A program made the translations under genes and the position numbers. The notes under the pieces are model-generated. The model saw nothing but the letters and a program-made list of their open reading frames with translations, searched no databases and was not told the origin of the DNA. From positions 744,001-808,000 of the forward strand of contig NW_024103873.1 in assembly GCF_003945595.2 (NCBI RefSeq): a stretch of DNA of 64,000 bases. Direction: 5' to 3'. This DNA is from Pipra filicauda. Its lineage: Eukaryota > Chordata > Aves > Passeriformes > Pipridae. This document shows positions 45,348 to 58,500 of this stretch, in pieces. The first letter of the stretch is position 1, and each line of letters opens with the position of its first letter.

Positions 45348-46763
45348 GTGAGTGTGTCCCTGGGTTGGAGACGTTCCTCCCACACAGCCCAGCAGCAAGT
45401 GCAATAGTCTGGGTTTGCTCTCTGGCCCTCTCCCCTCCATCAGGATGGGAAATGCTCTGCCTGGCTGAGGTGTCAGGAGAGGAGCTGCTGCACTGAACCG
45501 CCCCCACTGCAGTGCTGAGGGATCGATGGAGCTGTGACACTCAGGGGGCAGCAGCACCCCCTGTGCTCACTCACCCCTTGAGCTGTGCTGGGTGATTTTT
45601 CTCCTTGTGATATCTTGTGCTGCCTCATTTCTATCTCGAAGTTTTTCACTTTTCATCTGGATCAATGATTGAAGGGACAGCCCCCACGTCTGACCTGACA
45701 CACCCTGTAAAGGAGACTGTGCAGGCACAGCAGGATAAACTGAGGTTATGTGTCTAAAACTGAGCAATATGTAAGAAATCAGGTCTCCCACGTGGGATTT
45801 ATCCTGTGCTGTCATTTCCCCTCTGTGTGTGCCTCCTCCTGGTTGTTTTCAGTGACTCCATTGTCTGCTCCCCCCTTGGTTTCTGTGAGGTCTGTGAGCA
45901 CTGAACATCCCTCACTGGTGGGTATTCCCCTCCTCAGCTGGATGCTGGAAATTTTCCTCTTCATGCAGCTCAGTTTACCAGCTGACACTGATGTGAAGTT
46001 ATGCTGGGGGTTTGCTCTGTGGAAGATCAGCCACCTGCAGTAAAAGCACGGGTGTATTTTCTTACCAACCTTGAGACATGGTTGACAGAAGAGCTCAGTG
46101 CCAGTGGAAACGTGAGTGTGGCTGTGGAGTCTGACACTGGAGCCAAGGGAATAGCTTGGGCTGCCATGCTGCTCATGGCAATTGCCTTTGGCTCTCAGGG
46201 GGAGTTTGGAAAGACCCCAGGAACTGCTTCTGGCTCTTACCCTTGGCACAGCCCCTCCCAGGAGCAGATGCTCCTCTTGGTGCCCAGTTAAAGCCTTGGC
46301 AATGGGTGAGGCTTCAGTGCCATCTCTCCTGGTGACCAGACAGGGTTTGTTTGGAGCCTCTTGTGAATGGGTGTTGGTTGAGTCCCCTGATAAAATACAG
46401 AGACAGGCAGGTCTCCTCTGTCTCTGTTCATCCTGGGGCATAAAGGAATCAGGGGAAGGAGGATAATAGAAGTGCCAAAGAACGTGGTGTGATTGCCAGC
46501 CCGTGCCCTGGGGAGGCTGGAGGAGACACAGCAGGTCACAGGAGCTGGGCTTCAGCAGAGAGCACGGAATAATTGTCTGGAGATAAGAAAAGAGCTGTCT
46601 CGAGACGAGGCAGGGCTATTCAAGCACTCATGCCAATAAGTGTCTGCATTACACCCTGATTGCCAGGAAAATAACAGGAGTTCATTCGACTCTTCTTGTG
46701 TCATTTGATGTTCTGTTTGAGTTCCTGTGAGTAGAAGAAGCAATACCCTAAATAACATTACTT
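45348..46763. other. Unique non-coding sequence
   Basis: The longest frame is 45812-46441 (minus, 209 codons). It overlaps several plus frames and shows no domain or codon pattern that would make it a gene. No repeats were found. Confidence 0.5.
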
Positions 46764-46792
46764 TGTGTGTGTGTGTGTGTGTGTATATATAT
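46764..46792. repeat. (GT)n(AT)n microsatellite
   Basis: About ten GT units run directly into about four or five AT units. Confidence 0.95.
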
Positions 46793-49700
46793 CTTAGTAT
46801 TATCTTAGTGTACTTATATACACTGAGAAACAAGGTTTTTCCCAAGAGTTTGGCCTCTTTTGTAGCAAAGTTTGGCAATGTAAGCTGGGTTTCAGTTTTT
46901 TTAGATAAATAAACTTAGTTTACTGCACTGTGAGTTTCTGATGCACAGCCTCACTGGACATGAAGTGTTGTCTGCTCTTTTTTTCTCACCTTGCCCTTTC
47001 CTCCCTTCCCATGGCTGTGCTTCCCCCTCACCCCAAAGCCCAGCCACCCCTTCTTTGTTTAAGCCTTTCTCTTCCCGCTGCTGCTCTGTAGGAGAACTTG
47101 TACCTGACACGTTCCTGCTGCTCATAATGAGCTTTCACTCCAGTGGCTGATCAATAGCAGAACCCAGCAGGTCTGTCTCTCTTGCTTGTTTTCTCTATCT
47201 TGAATCTGCCAAGACAGATTAGACTATTGCCAAGGTCACTGGAGATGCTGCGAGTGAATGAAAACATATCTCGTCCACTTTTTTAGGACAGACTGCAAAA
47301 AGGCAAGAGTGGAGCTAAAACTGAGTGTACAATGACAGATTAAATCTGCATCAAGGTCACAGAGGGGATTCCTGAGTGACCCTTTGATGCAAGATCCACG
47401 TGCCCTGTCAGGGGAGGTTGTTCCACTGCTGGCTCAGGCAGTGTCCTGGCAGGGCAGGGATGGGAAGGAACAGACAAGAAACTCAGGAGTTGCAGGGAGA
47501 GAGGGACTTGGGTGCTGCTCTCCTGAAATCCAGAAGAGATTTACCTGTTTCTCTGGTGGCAGAGGTGGAGTCAGAGGTCAGAGAGCAGCCTTGTGCCCAT
47601 GGCATCCTCTGGCTGATCCAGCTGGAGCAGCTCTGGTGCTGTGGGTGCCAAGTGCTGGAGCCACAGGCACGGGGCTGATGTGCTCCAGGAGCCTCCTGGG
47701 AACTGGGTTCTTGTGCAGCTGAGGTGTAACTGCTCCTCAGAAATGAAGGAAATTTATTGAAAATAAAAGCATGAGTCAGTTTAAGGAGAAGTTTTTGTAT
47801 TGGCAGTGGCTGAAATTCCAGAGAGGGAAGGTTTTCTAGTGAAAGGCAATATATTTTATGAGTCTGACTGCTGGAACAGAGACAACTGTATTCATGGCTT
47901 GAGTGTCTGAGATCTTGTCCCTCTTCTCTCCCCACCCCCAGTTCTAGCAGTTGATCTAATAAAATATACTGTCTGTATAAATCTCCCAGCCTCAGATCAT
48001 CATGTCTGTCTCAGCACAGCTAATAAAATAACAGAGTTCCCTAATATTGTTACTTCATTTAATGGATCCTCATGGCCACTCAGAACAGTGCTGGCCTTAG
48101 ACCACAGTGCCTGTGTATGTTTAGGAGTCTTCCAGTAGCAAAGTCTGAGTTGTGGGTTTACCTGGTTTTGCAAATAAAACGGAAAGAATTGATTCCATAA
48201 AAATGAGAAAACAAGCCCCTCTTTACTGGCTGTTCACTCCTAGATCTGGGCTTCAGACTTCCCTCGAGTTTGAAGCTGTTTGATCTGTAGAGATGAAACT
48301 CCCTTTCTCTGCACTGAGATGAAATAGAGCTGTGCCCAAGCTATAATTCTGCTTTTATACTTGCTAGATTTGTGGGTTTGTTTAATTTCAACCGGGTTAT
48401 TCCTAGGCTTTTAAGTAGCAGTGTGCACTTAATTGCTGTCTTGGCCTGGAACCAAAGCGGGCAGAAAACAGTGATGAAAGTAACAGGGGTCCTGGAGATT
48501 TTGCAAGGCATTTAGAGATAATGGGATCCTTCTGATTTCCTCTGCTGCACCAAGTCCGTGAGGAGGAGGCCAGAGTGTCAGTGGCATTAATGGATGAAGG
48601 AAGTCCTGTTAATTAGTTGAACTGTAAAAGAGAATCTCATAATTATCTGTGAGAGAAACCCCAACAGATAATTACAAACTGCCACAACTTTCACTCTGCT
48701 GCACTTGTTCTTGGTGTGACCCAAAGCCTTCAAAGCCTGCAAGATTTAAACCCCATTTGAGTAGTCTGACTCTGTACTGCCTGAACTGTTGGCTGAAACA
48801 AGGCAAGTGGAACAGACTGTGGCTTTGAGAGTGTCTGTACTTGTCTTACAGCTCTATCTTTGTTTCTAATTGAATTTTTGAGATGCTGATCACAAGTCAT
48901 AGGATGAAGCCAGACTAAAGCTCCAGTCAGATGAAAATGGAACAGCTTTTGGGTTTGGAACATGGGATGTTCTCCATCCCAAAGCTGATCAAGTCAATGG
49001 CTTCAATCTGCCACCCTTCACACCCACGTCTGGTGCATCAGGGGCTCAACCATCAGAGGTCCCTGAGTGTGTCTTCAAGCTGCTGAAACCGTTTTGCTCA
49101 GAGGTCACTGATAACTTTCCAGCAGTGCAACTTCTTGCCCAGTTGCCTCTTCCCTCTCTCCCTGCTTTTGCCTCCAAGCCACTGGGGAGTTGGATTCTGA
49201 ATTTCAAGCCCAGTTTGGCATGGAGTGAGATCAGTGCCAGAAGTTGGAGGGGGGGTGCTGCTTGTCTTTCTCCTCCCTCATCTGAGAGACCAGATTTACT
49301 GTAGAGTAACAGCTTCTCATGGCTCTGCCAGAAGGATCTCACTGAAATCAGTTTAATAATTTGAGAGAATCTTTTCTGTCTTCAAAACAGTGTTTTGAGT
49401 AAATTCTTCCCTACTGTAACATATGATTTTTGCAATACAAAGATTTGATGCAGGATTATCCTGTGTTTAAAACCTTGGCTGGAGGCTGAGAGGAAAACAG
49501 TGTTCACAAAGGGGTTTTGTTTGACTTTGGCTGTACCTTTAGACTTGTTGCTAAACCACCTGTCTGTGACATGGGAGATGATTCTACTTGCCTTGGTAGC
49601 CTTCTAAAAGAATCTGTGCTCAGCGCTGGGAAATGCAGCTCCTGGGGCGATGCCTTGGCAGGGACACAGAGGAGCCCTGTTGGACAGTCAGCAGAGAGGG

Positions 49701-50153
49701 CACGTGCTCCCTTCTCCCTCCAGTGATCCTCAGCTGCAAACTAACCAGGCATCAGGTAGTCAGGCTGGTTATCCTTAGTTCACTAATTTGTCATGTTGCA
49801 TTGCACAGAATTAAATCAGTTTAAGATGTAATGGGATGAGATGCACTAAACTTCAGATCTGTTAATGTAATATGGCAGCATGTTTGAATGCATTTGTTTT
49901 GCTTCATGTAACCACAATTGAGTCTGACAGTGGTGTATCTGGTGCAGAGGCTGGGACAGGACAATCACAGACCACACTGTCAGGGAACTTCGCTTGAATG
50001 AGCCTTGGAATCATCTATAATTATGTGCTAAAAGTAAATCTAAATTTGTCTCTTCGTGCTTGAGGTGAAAAATTGTGAAGTCCAACTTGAGTATCACCTT
50101 TTTCCCATTTTCTCTTTTTAGCAACAAAAACTGTTGGTTTAATTTAATTGAGA
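46793..50153. other. Unique non-coding sequence
   Basis: No CR1 copy, tandem repeat or RNA gene is visible. Frames at 47384-47722 (plus) and 47483-47935 (minus) oppose each other without a recognisable domain. Confidence 0.5.
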
Positions 50154-50322
50154 TTGCCCAGAGAAGCTGTGGCTGCCCCTGGATCCCTGGAAGTGTCCAA
50201 GGCCAGGTTGGATGGGGCTTGGAGCAACCTGGGCTAATGGAAGGTGTCCCTGCCCACGACTGGGGGTGGAAAGAGATGAACTTCAAGGTCCCTTCCCACC
50301 CAAACCATTCCATGATTCTATA
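50154..50322 (+). mobile_element. CR1 LINE 3' fragment
   Basis: TTGCCCAGAGAAGCTGTGGCT, GTGTCCAAGGCCAGGTTGGAT, TTGGAGCAACCTGGGCTAATG, AAGGTCCCTTCCCACCCAAAC and CATTCCATGATTCTATAA form the CR1 3' end in plus orientation. Confidence 0.95.
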
Positions 50323-50589
50323 ATTTAATATAGTTTCCTATCACTACTGTTGAAACCCTGGGGCAGGAAGGAGTTGGAGATGCCTTCAGTGCTTCCTATG
50401 GTGATTCCTCTGTTTTCTATTGTCTGTGCTTTGTTTGATGTTCTGAATGTGTTTCAAATGGATATCTCTGGTACAAGGGGAATAAACATGGCCCTACAAA
50501 AACCTTTATCAGTATTTTGACAGGTGTGCAGCAGTGCTGTGAATTAGTTTGGATAACTGCTCTCAGGCAGGTGTGACTCCTGGGCAGGG

Positions 50590-50646
50590 CTGAGGGTTGG
50601 ACTCCATGACCCTTGAGGGTCCCTTCCAGCTCAGCCTATTCTGTCT
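50590..50646 (+). mobile_element. CR1 3' tail (short)
   Basis: GGCTGAGGGTTGGACTCCATG, GAGGGTCCCTTCCAGCTCAG and CCTATTCTGTCTG match the last about 60 bp of the same subfamily as the copy at 25191-25250, in plus orientation. Confidence 0.8.
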
Positions 50647-51747
50647 GAATATTGGGGTCTGCAGAAAACCCCTCTGTTGTGTTTGGGAAGAGAAGAGCAG
50701 GAAATGTGTTAAATCCTGTTGTTCTGCAGTTTCCTGGCTGAAGATGTCACTTGAAGGAGTTCCTCGTGGTGTCTGTGAGGGTGACACACTCTGAAGCGTG
50801 AGCAGAGGGAGGGTTGTGCTGCTGGTTCAGCTCTCTGGGTTCACTTCTGCTCCCACAGTGGGACCAGACACCCGCCCAAGGAAGGGACAGCCCTGGAATC
50901 ACCTCCCAGGCCCTGCAGGGAGGGCTGATGGCACAAACAAGGCTCATATTCAGCTTCTGTTTTTTCCTTTCCCGTTTGCCCAGCCGAGACGTTCTGAGCT
51001 CTGTCAGCTCTCTGGAGATTAATTGAATACTGTAAACATTGAATTTACCTCTGAATCACAAAAGTCAGATTATTTAGACCTTGAGGAGGAGATAGGAGCT
51101 GTTTGAATACTTGATTAGCTTGGTCACAAAAACCTTGGGATCTTTACAGATGGAAAAATGGTTTGAGTAATGGAAAATGTTTGCCTTTTCTCTTATGACT
51201 GTGTTACAGAGCTGTTTGATATGGTTTTATTTTAAGTGGAGCCAGTGATTGCTTCCTCTTCGTGACCTTGTGTTATGGATTGGTTTTTTTTAATTTATCT
51301 TTTATATCTCATATAATTGAATTTCCAGTATCTTTTCCAGGGCAATTTAATACTAACAATTTAAGAATGTGTTGCCTCCTTATGAATGTTGGGAATCTTT
51401 CTTACACAACCAGGCTGAAGGTCTCTAAAGGAGCTCAGACAGTTCGGAACTCCCAGTTTCTGTTTGGCCAAGGACAGCTCACAAGGGCTACCTGAGAGAG
51501 AAGGCAAACTCTGGGAACCTGATGGGTGGGAGATAATGGAGGGAATTCACACTTAATTCTCCAATGATGTGACTTGGTTTGCATGTGTTGCATGATTGTC
51601 CAAGGCAGAGTAGAGAGAATCCTGGGCTGGGCACTGAGCTGGGTTTGCTGCTCTCAGGAGCAGAGTCCTCACTGGGGTGAGGAGAGCGAGGGGGGGCTCA
51701 GGGGAGAACGAACCCATTTCTGAGCTGAACTACGCTGGGCACGTGAA
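50647..51747. other. Unique non-coding sequence
   Basis: No repeats or recognisable genes. The sequence is AT-rich at 51.0-51.4 kb. Confidence 0.5.
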
Positions 51748-51847
51748 GTGCTGACTGTAAGATCATCTGTAATGATCTGTGTGATAATTAACTGATAGTG
51801 CTGACTGTAAGATCACCTGTAGTGATCTGTGTGATAATTAACCGATG
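51748..51847. repeat. 50-bp tandem duplication
   Basis: Two copies begin GTGCTGACTGTAAGATCA at 51748 and 51798 and differ at only about four positions (for example ATCTGTAATG against ACCTGTAGTG). Each ends in TGTGATAATTAAC. Confidence 0.93.
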
Positions 51848-54800
51848 GGGAGGTGATTTCTACAGGGGTGTGACTCTCCTGGCCAGGTTCTGGGCATGGA
51901 GGGAGGCAGGAGGGACAGGTCTCTGTGTTCATGTGCCTGCAGCAGCTCAGGGCTCTCACCCTCACCAGGCACCCTGGCAATCTTCTCTGATGGGATATTG
52001 ATCTTGGTCTTGTCCCTTGCAATGGATTCTGGAATGAGTTGCTATAAAACAAGCACGTGTTTAGTTTTTTAGGAGAGTTTTCTACCCCCGAGTTTCTTTT
52101 AACATGGAACTCACTTAAGCTCGTCTGTGAAAAACATGGTATTTTCCTTCTGCAGAGCTTTGAATGTTTATGGATCTGTAGGAAGATTTAAGTATCTCTG
52201 AGTGAGAGTAATCGGGTGGAAATACAAATGGAAGCTGAGGCTGGAGGCAAACTGTGAGAACTGGGACCTGTTGCAGACTTTAGTAGCTATTTATTGAACT
52301 GCTGATTTAATTAGAGCAAAACCACTGGTGGTTGAATAATTAAGAATTTTCTTTGTTTGTGGCAGATTTGCTGTCTCTCACTGATCCATTGACTTTAAAT
52401 TGGAGCATCCAAAACTCTGGAAGGATTTGGGTACCTTCAGTTCTCCTGGGAAATGGCAGGAAAATCTGCAGCCTGTAGAACACACTGTGCCCTACAGCAA
52501 GGACTGTGTCCTTTTGGAAGGGAGGTGGTGGAGATCCAGCATGGTTACACCTTAATAGCTGGCTCAGAACCTTCCACCTGTGTTCTCTGGCATGTGGTAG
52601 TTACAGAAATCAGAGCATCTGACCAACAGGTTCAGTGGGATTTCCTGGATTCCCTGCTCAGAACAACACCAGTGTTCTCAGTTTCCCCTTTCACATCCAT
52701 TTTCTTTGGGGCAGGTCACGCCTTCCCTATCCTTGTGTGACAGAGAAGAGCAAAGCAGTGCAGTGCCCACAGAGCCTGCCCAGGCTTTAATATCTCTGAG
52801 AACTGAAGAATCTTGTCCTTTATGCCTTAATATAAAATAATGTCATATAAAAATGGGGAGAATATTTAATAAGAATATAAAAGTTTCAGTAGTAGTGGAT
52901 ATCCACGTTTTTATTGGGTTTCCTGGTGTTACAATAATAGTCATCATTTTCTTCAATGCATTTCCTTGTAGCAAGGAGAAATTGTAGCTCTGATTTCAGG
53001 CAGGTTCTGTCCAGCAGGCTGTGAATTCACAGCCCTTGCCACGGGAAGATGAACATGTTTGTAAATGCTCCTGAAATCTGCTCATTCCCTCCTCTGAGAG
53101 ATGGGTCTTGTCTCTGCCCAGGGCTGCCTGGGGCCGTGTTCCATCTGAGCTCCTCCTCGGTGAGCTCCCAGCACCCTGCGGTGGGAAGGGGAGGAGCAGT
53201 TTGTTGCAGTCAGAGCAAAATGAAGACGATGGGAGGATGAAATTATGGGAAGTTAAACACACATATATGTGCATGATAAGAAACTGAGGCACTTCCCAGT
53301 TTGTTTTCATGGCAAATGAAAACTGTGATATGAGGAAAAAAGTCACGGAAGCTGCAACCAAACATTGTGGAATTTTATTGTGCCATGGGATTTTCTTTAA
53401 GTAGAAAGGAGCAATTTGAAAATCCCCATCTTTCAAAACTAGTTGCTTGGGAGAACCGGGGGAGGCACAAAGCTAAACAATTATAAATGGTAACCTTTAA
53501 AAATAGATAGTATTTCCTAACAGACTGCATCTCTTCGTTATCACAGACACACTCATTAACTGAAATATTTAGTGGGGATTATGGGTTGTTTAAAAATGCA
53601 ACAGCTGCTCTGCTTGGTGTTTTCTCTTTCTGAGGATGTGATTTTCTTAATGTTAGTTTCTGACTCCACACAGAGACCTCAGTTCATTCCAGGTTCATCC
53701 CAGTCCTGCTCCTTCACTGGTGCACTGAGGCTGATACATCCCCCCAGTACTCAGTGGTTGCCAGAAAAATGGGATTTCTGCCATAGAAATCCACAAAATA
53801 TATAGAAAATAGATGTAAATAAGCGAAGTGACAATTAGTGTCTGTCTCAGGTGGTGTAGCTTTGTTTCCATTGGTGAGGCAGAGCTTAGCTGGAATTCAA
53901 CTCCTTATTTTGTTATTGAAAATAGGAGTGGAAAACTGATTTACTTTTTTTTCCCCAAAGGGTGAGATGCCTTTGGATCACTGTCAGAAGGCAACAGCTC
54001 ACAGAAAAGCACTAAAATTTTTGTCATTTTGATAAAAGACACAGATTATCTGAAGCTTTTGAAAGGTCTCCTAGAATAACAAAAAACGCAAAATGCAATT
54101 AATTTCAAAATACTCTAAGCACTTTATGAAATCTGACTGATTTTGTCTTCCACTGATTAACAGATGACTATAACTCCAGAAACTATGGGTCTTAGAAGCT
54201 CCTATTGCAGAGATGTACCAAATGAGAAAAAATTAAAAATAATGGGATGTCTCTTTAGATGAAGCAGAAGCAAAAGGCACCTGGCAAAATGATGGATAAA
54301 GCTCCTGTGTAACTGGCAGAGAAGGTCTGTACTTGTTTTGCACACTCCACTTGGAGAGTGAAGGGTTTCTTTGGCTCAATCTGTCACTGTTGGCCTGTCT
54401 GTGCTGCACAGGTTTGCAGCCTGTAGCTGCCCAGCATCAATTTTGCCACCCTCCTCCTCCTCCTTCCCGTCTGTGTCGAGGCTGGGCCGTCCCGGGGGGG
54501 TCCTCGGGGGTTGGCATCTGATTTGTCTTGTCTGCTCTAAGCCTCCCACTGGGCCCCATCCATAATATTCCAAGACATCAAACCAGTCTCTGGCTGCCTT
54601 GGGGACCTGTTTGTCTCCAGCATGTAGAACACACACACGCTGTTGGGAAGAGGCTGCCGGAGAAAAATGGTAATTTATTAACTCTCCAAAAGAAACTTGT
54701 AGCTTGGTTCGTGTGTGTGACAATACCAAGGGGTAAAAGGCACAGGATGATCTAAGATGTGGGAGTGGGAAGAGCTGGTGATATTTCTCACATGCTGAGT

Positions 54801-55411
54801 AGCTTTGGAGCTTTGATCTGAAACTAATGGAAGTTTTTGTGACCAATCCAGGCACAGCAGGGCAAGTGTTACACCGAGGGGATGGGTCTGTCTTACACAA
54901 CAGTTCTCATCTCTCCAGGCACTTTCCTGTTTCTGTTGGTGCTGGGCGTTGCTACTCCCAAAGTTGTGAGGAATGGGTTAATGGAAAGAAATGCTGTTGT
55001 ACTTAAAAGCCCTAAATCTGAGTGGGTTTGGGGTGATCTTACTGCAGTGCCTGGTCTGGGGGTCTGTGCTGGCTGGCACCTGTTCTGGGTGGTGGCAGAG
55101 TCGCAGCACCACAGGTTTGGGTGCAGAGGTGTGCTGGTGCAGGACAGCACCTCAGGGTGCTACACAGGGTTTGCTCTGATGGGCAAGAATTGAGACTCAG
55201 AGCCAAAGCTGTTGTGGGAGGTGGTGGGAGAGGAAGCTCAGCTGGGCAGCAGGAGAACAGTCTGTGGTTTGTGTTGTGTGTCTGTTGGGAAAACTCAGAT
55301 GGTGTCCAGCAACCGTGGTGTCTTTGCTGGGAAACCTTTTGGGACCCTTTGGATGGCAGCTACTGCTCCTGAAGGAAGGAGAAATCATCAGAACTTCTCT
55401 AGGTGAAATTT
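51848..55411. other. Unique non-coding sequence
   Basis: No CR1 copy or tandem repeat is visible apart from a short (TCC)n run near 54450. The frame at 54376-54900 (minus, 174 codons) covers a CpG-richer patch (54466-54512) but shows no recognised domain. AT-rich segments lie at 52.8-53.0 and 53.8-54.3 kb. Confidence 0.45.
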
Positions 55412-55590
55412 TCATAGAATCCTGGAATGGTTTAGGTTGGAAGGGACCTTAAAGCCCATCTCATTCCACCCCCTGCCATGGGCAGGGACACCTTCCACAA
55501 TCTCAGGTTGCTCCAAGCCCTGTCCAACCTGGCCTTGGACCCTTCCAGGAATAGGGAGTCCCAAACCTCTCTGGGCAACCTACTTTCAAG
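55412..55590 (-). mobile_element. CR1 LINE 3' fragment
   Basis: TCATAGAATCCTGGAATGGTT, TAGGTTGGAAGGGACCTTAAA, CATGGGCAGGGACACCTTCCA, CCAACCTGGCCTTGGACCCTT and CTCTCTGGGCAACCTA are the CR1 3' region in minus orientation. Confidence 0.95.
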
Positions 55591-58500
55591 GAGTTTTGAT
55601 GTAAGTAGCTAGATAAATGAGAGAGAACCCTGGTAAGAGTTTGATTATCAATTTCCAATTTAATCCCAATGATAATGCTTGAAACAGTCTTGTTGCTGTG
55701 CACAGAACTGTGTCATGTTAGAGAGCATAGCAGGGGCCTGTTATCTCTAATATTAAATAGCATTCAGCAAGTATTTAATAAAGTTCTGTTATGTTTCTAC
55801 TAGGATGGAAAAGACAATCTGGAGAAAGGGGAAAATGAAGTGTTTAAAGAAAAACCAACAACCCATAGAAAATCCACAAGCTGCTGCTCAGCTTTTATTG
55901 ACAAAACTTCAGAGAATTTATAAGCTGTAAAATGTTTGTGGGGATATTGTGCCAAACAAACTGTGTGTTTACAGGAAACATAATTGTTGCCCCCAGCAGG
56001 TTTGTGTACCTGTCTGTCTGTTACTGCATGGAAATATTGAAAAGAAAATGTGAGAGAAGTTTAGATGGTGCTGGAAGAGATGGCAAAGGCAAAAGATGAA
56101 GTTCTGTGAACAAGATGAGGAAGCAAACTAGAAATGCTGTTGTGACCTTGGTGTTTGGCCCCAGGGGCCTGTGTAGATGTGAAATAAAATACCTGGTGTA
56201 TGCCCAGGGCAGGGAGAGTGTTCCTTCCCCAGCATGGCTGGGTGTGTTCACTGCTCGTGTGGCTCTGACTCAGAGCCCTCTCTGGTGCAGAGGCACAAAT
56301 ACCCTAATTTGACACAAATTCAGGCATTTCCCACATCAGCACTGCAGCTGTACCCGGCCAGGCAGGAGATGGACCCTGGGTTCACTTACCTGGTGATTCA
56401 CTGCACTGATCAGGGGCTGGGGGAGAGGAAGGTGCCTGCCCAGGTGCTTCAGTCTGGCTTGTGAGAAACCTGAGAAGTCAGGGCCCTTGACAAGCTATAC
56501 ATCCCCAGCTCTCACACAGCTGAGCATGAATATTAACCTGTCAAAAACTGCCTAAGAAAGGAATTGACCTCATTTGCAGGGAGCTAAAAGGAAATTTCTT
56601 CTCAGGCTCACAATATTATGAACATTTTTTGTTCATAGGAGCCATCAAGTGTGACACAAACTTTATGTATACAGGAAAAATCTCTTCGTTTTCATTTTCC
56701 TCACGTAATTCTTCCATTTTCTCTACATCAAAATGTAGGTGGAACAGACAAACCCAGCCTGCCTTCATGGTTGGATTTGGGGTATTTTGTAAGTTCAGGG
56801 GTCCAGAGTGGTCTTACTTTGTGTTTGGGCACTGCCCAGGTGGACCCTCAGGTACCACCAGGGCACCCTTACAGAGTGGCCTTTAATCCAGGCTGCTCCT
56901 CCTCACTGGCTGATATTTATATCAAACCTGTCTAAACCTAAGGACAGACTGGAGCAATGAAATCTGTGCTGTGTGTGACAGAAGGTGGCCTGCAAAGGGG
57001 CAGAACAGGTGAGAGTGCCTGTGAATGTCCCCGTGTACAGGGAGGTGGCACCACCTGCCTTTCCATGGGAAACAGGTCCATCATTCCCTGCTCTTGGGAG
57101 CTCAGAGGATCAGTGAGGACAACAGGCAAGGCTTGGATGAGTCACTGAGGTCAACCTGTTTTCTCAGTTAAAGGGATTCTTCCCCCAGACCAGGAATTGA
57201 TGTTTGGGATTGAGGGATGCTGCTGCTTCTAGGGTGCCATAAATAAGCTCAAATAGGTTGGAGCCAGTGGGACCTGTTGCTAAGGTGATACAAACTGGGT
57301 TTTGCTTTTGCTGCTGGAGAGGACAATTCAGCAGGAGGTGTTCAAATGAAGCTGAATTCAAACCTGTTTATGTTCTTTCACCCTGAAATGAAAACAATTT
57401 TGTCTCATGGCAGTTGGGTTTTGGACCCCCTGAGATGGAGTTGTTTCTGGTTCAAACTAAAGCATCATTCTGTGCATCTGCAAAGATGCCTTTTAAAATA
57501 AAGTGATGCTTGAGAGAGGAAAATAGGTCTTACACAATGTATTTCCTTTGTAATCTGTGTTTTAGTGCTTAATGTGTTGTTGCACATGAAAGCGCTGAGG
57601 TGGAAGGTTTCTAATAGTGGAGTTTATCAGAGATCAGAAGAGCAAATCTTTGATGATCCCTCTGTGCTGTGTTGCTGCTCAGCTCTGCCATGTTTGCCCA
57701 TTTGAGCTGGGAGTGATTGTTTTTCGGCACTTGAATAAATAACTACAAAGGTTTGCCAGCAGATTTGCTCTGTTTGTGCCGTCGCGCTCGACACTCGCTC
57801 ACGAGTTGACTTTGTTTAGTTCTGCTTATTTTAATGCCAGGCAGAGCTGCGGGAAGGGGAACATCTTTAACTGCATGGAACCAACAGCTGCACTGTCAGG
57901 CTCAGCTGTGATGGACTGGGAGCCTTTTTCCCTAGCTGTCTGAGCAGTGTTGATGTCATCTCTCACCTCTCCTTCCCAAGCCTTGCTTCTCTTTGGGGTT
58001 GTTTCAGAGGCAGCAACCTGGTTATTGCATTTGGTATCCATGCCTAAGAAGGAATCCAGACCTTTTAGGGGGTCACGAGGCTCTGGGCATGTGCTGCCAG
58101 CCCTGCAGGGCTTGTCCAGTCAGACTGCTGGTGTTGAGCCCTCTGCATCCTGCTGAGGGGCCGCGGGGTGCAGGCTGTCTGCAGGTTCCAGGGCTCGAGG
58201 CTCGATCCTCTACTGAGGTGCACTGTTGCCATTCCGACTGATTCTCCAGAGGATCCTGAACTGCTGTAAATCAGTGCAGCTCCAGTGGCACTACCTCAGT
58301 TGAAACTCTGACTATTTGTTTTTTAAAGAGAAATATTGTTACTACTTCTCTTGCCCCGCCCCAGGCTCCTGTAGTGCTGTGCTGTGGAAATCAGGGACCT
58401 CCACACAGTCCAGTCAGAGCCAAACTCCATTCCTGAGCTCCAGGGGCTGAACAGGTTCAGGGACTGCACTGGCTCTTCCAGAGGGTTTGGAGTGTGGCCA

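Noticed and set aside
45812..46441. 209-codon minus frame
   Set aside because: Opposed by several plus frames, with no domain, no codon signal and no supporting splice context.
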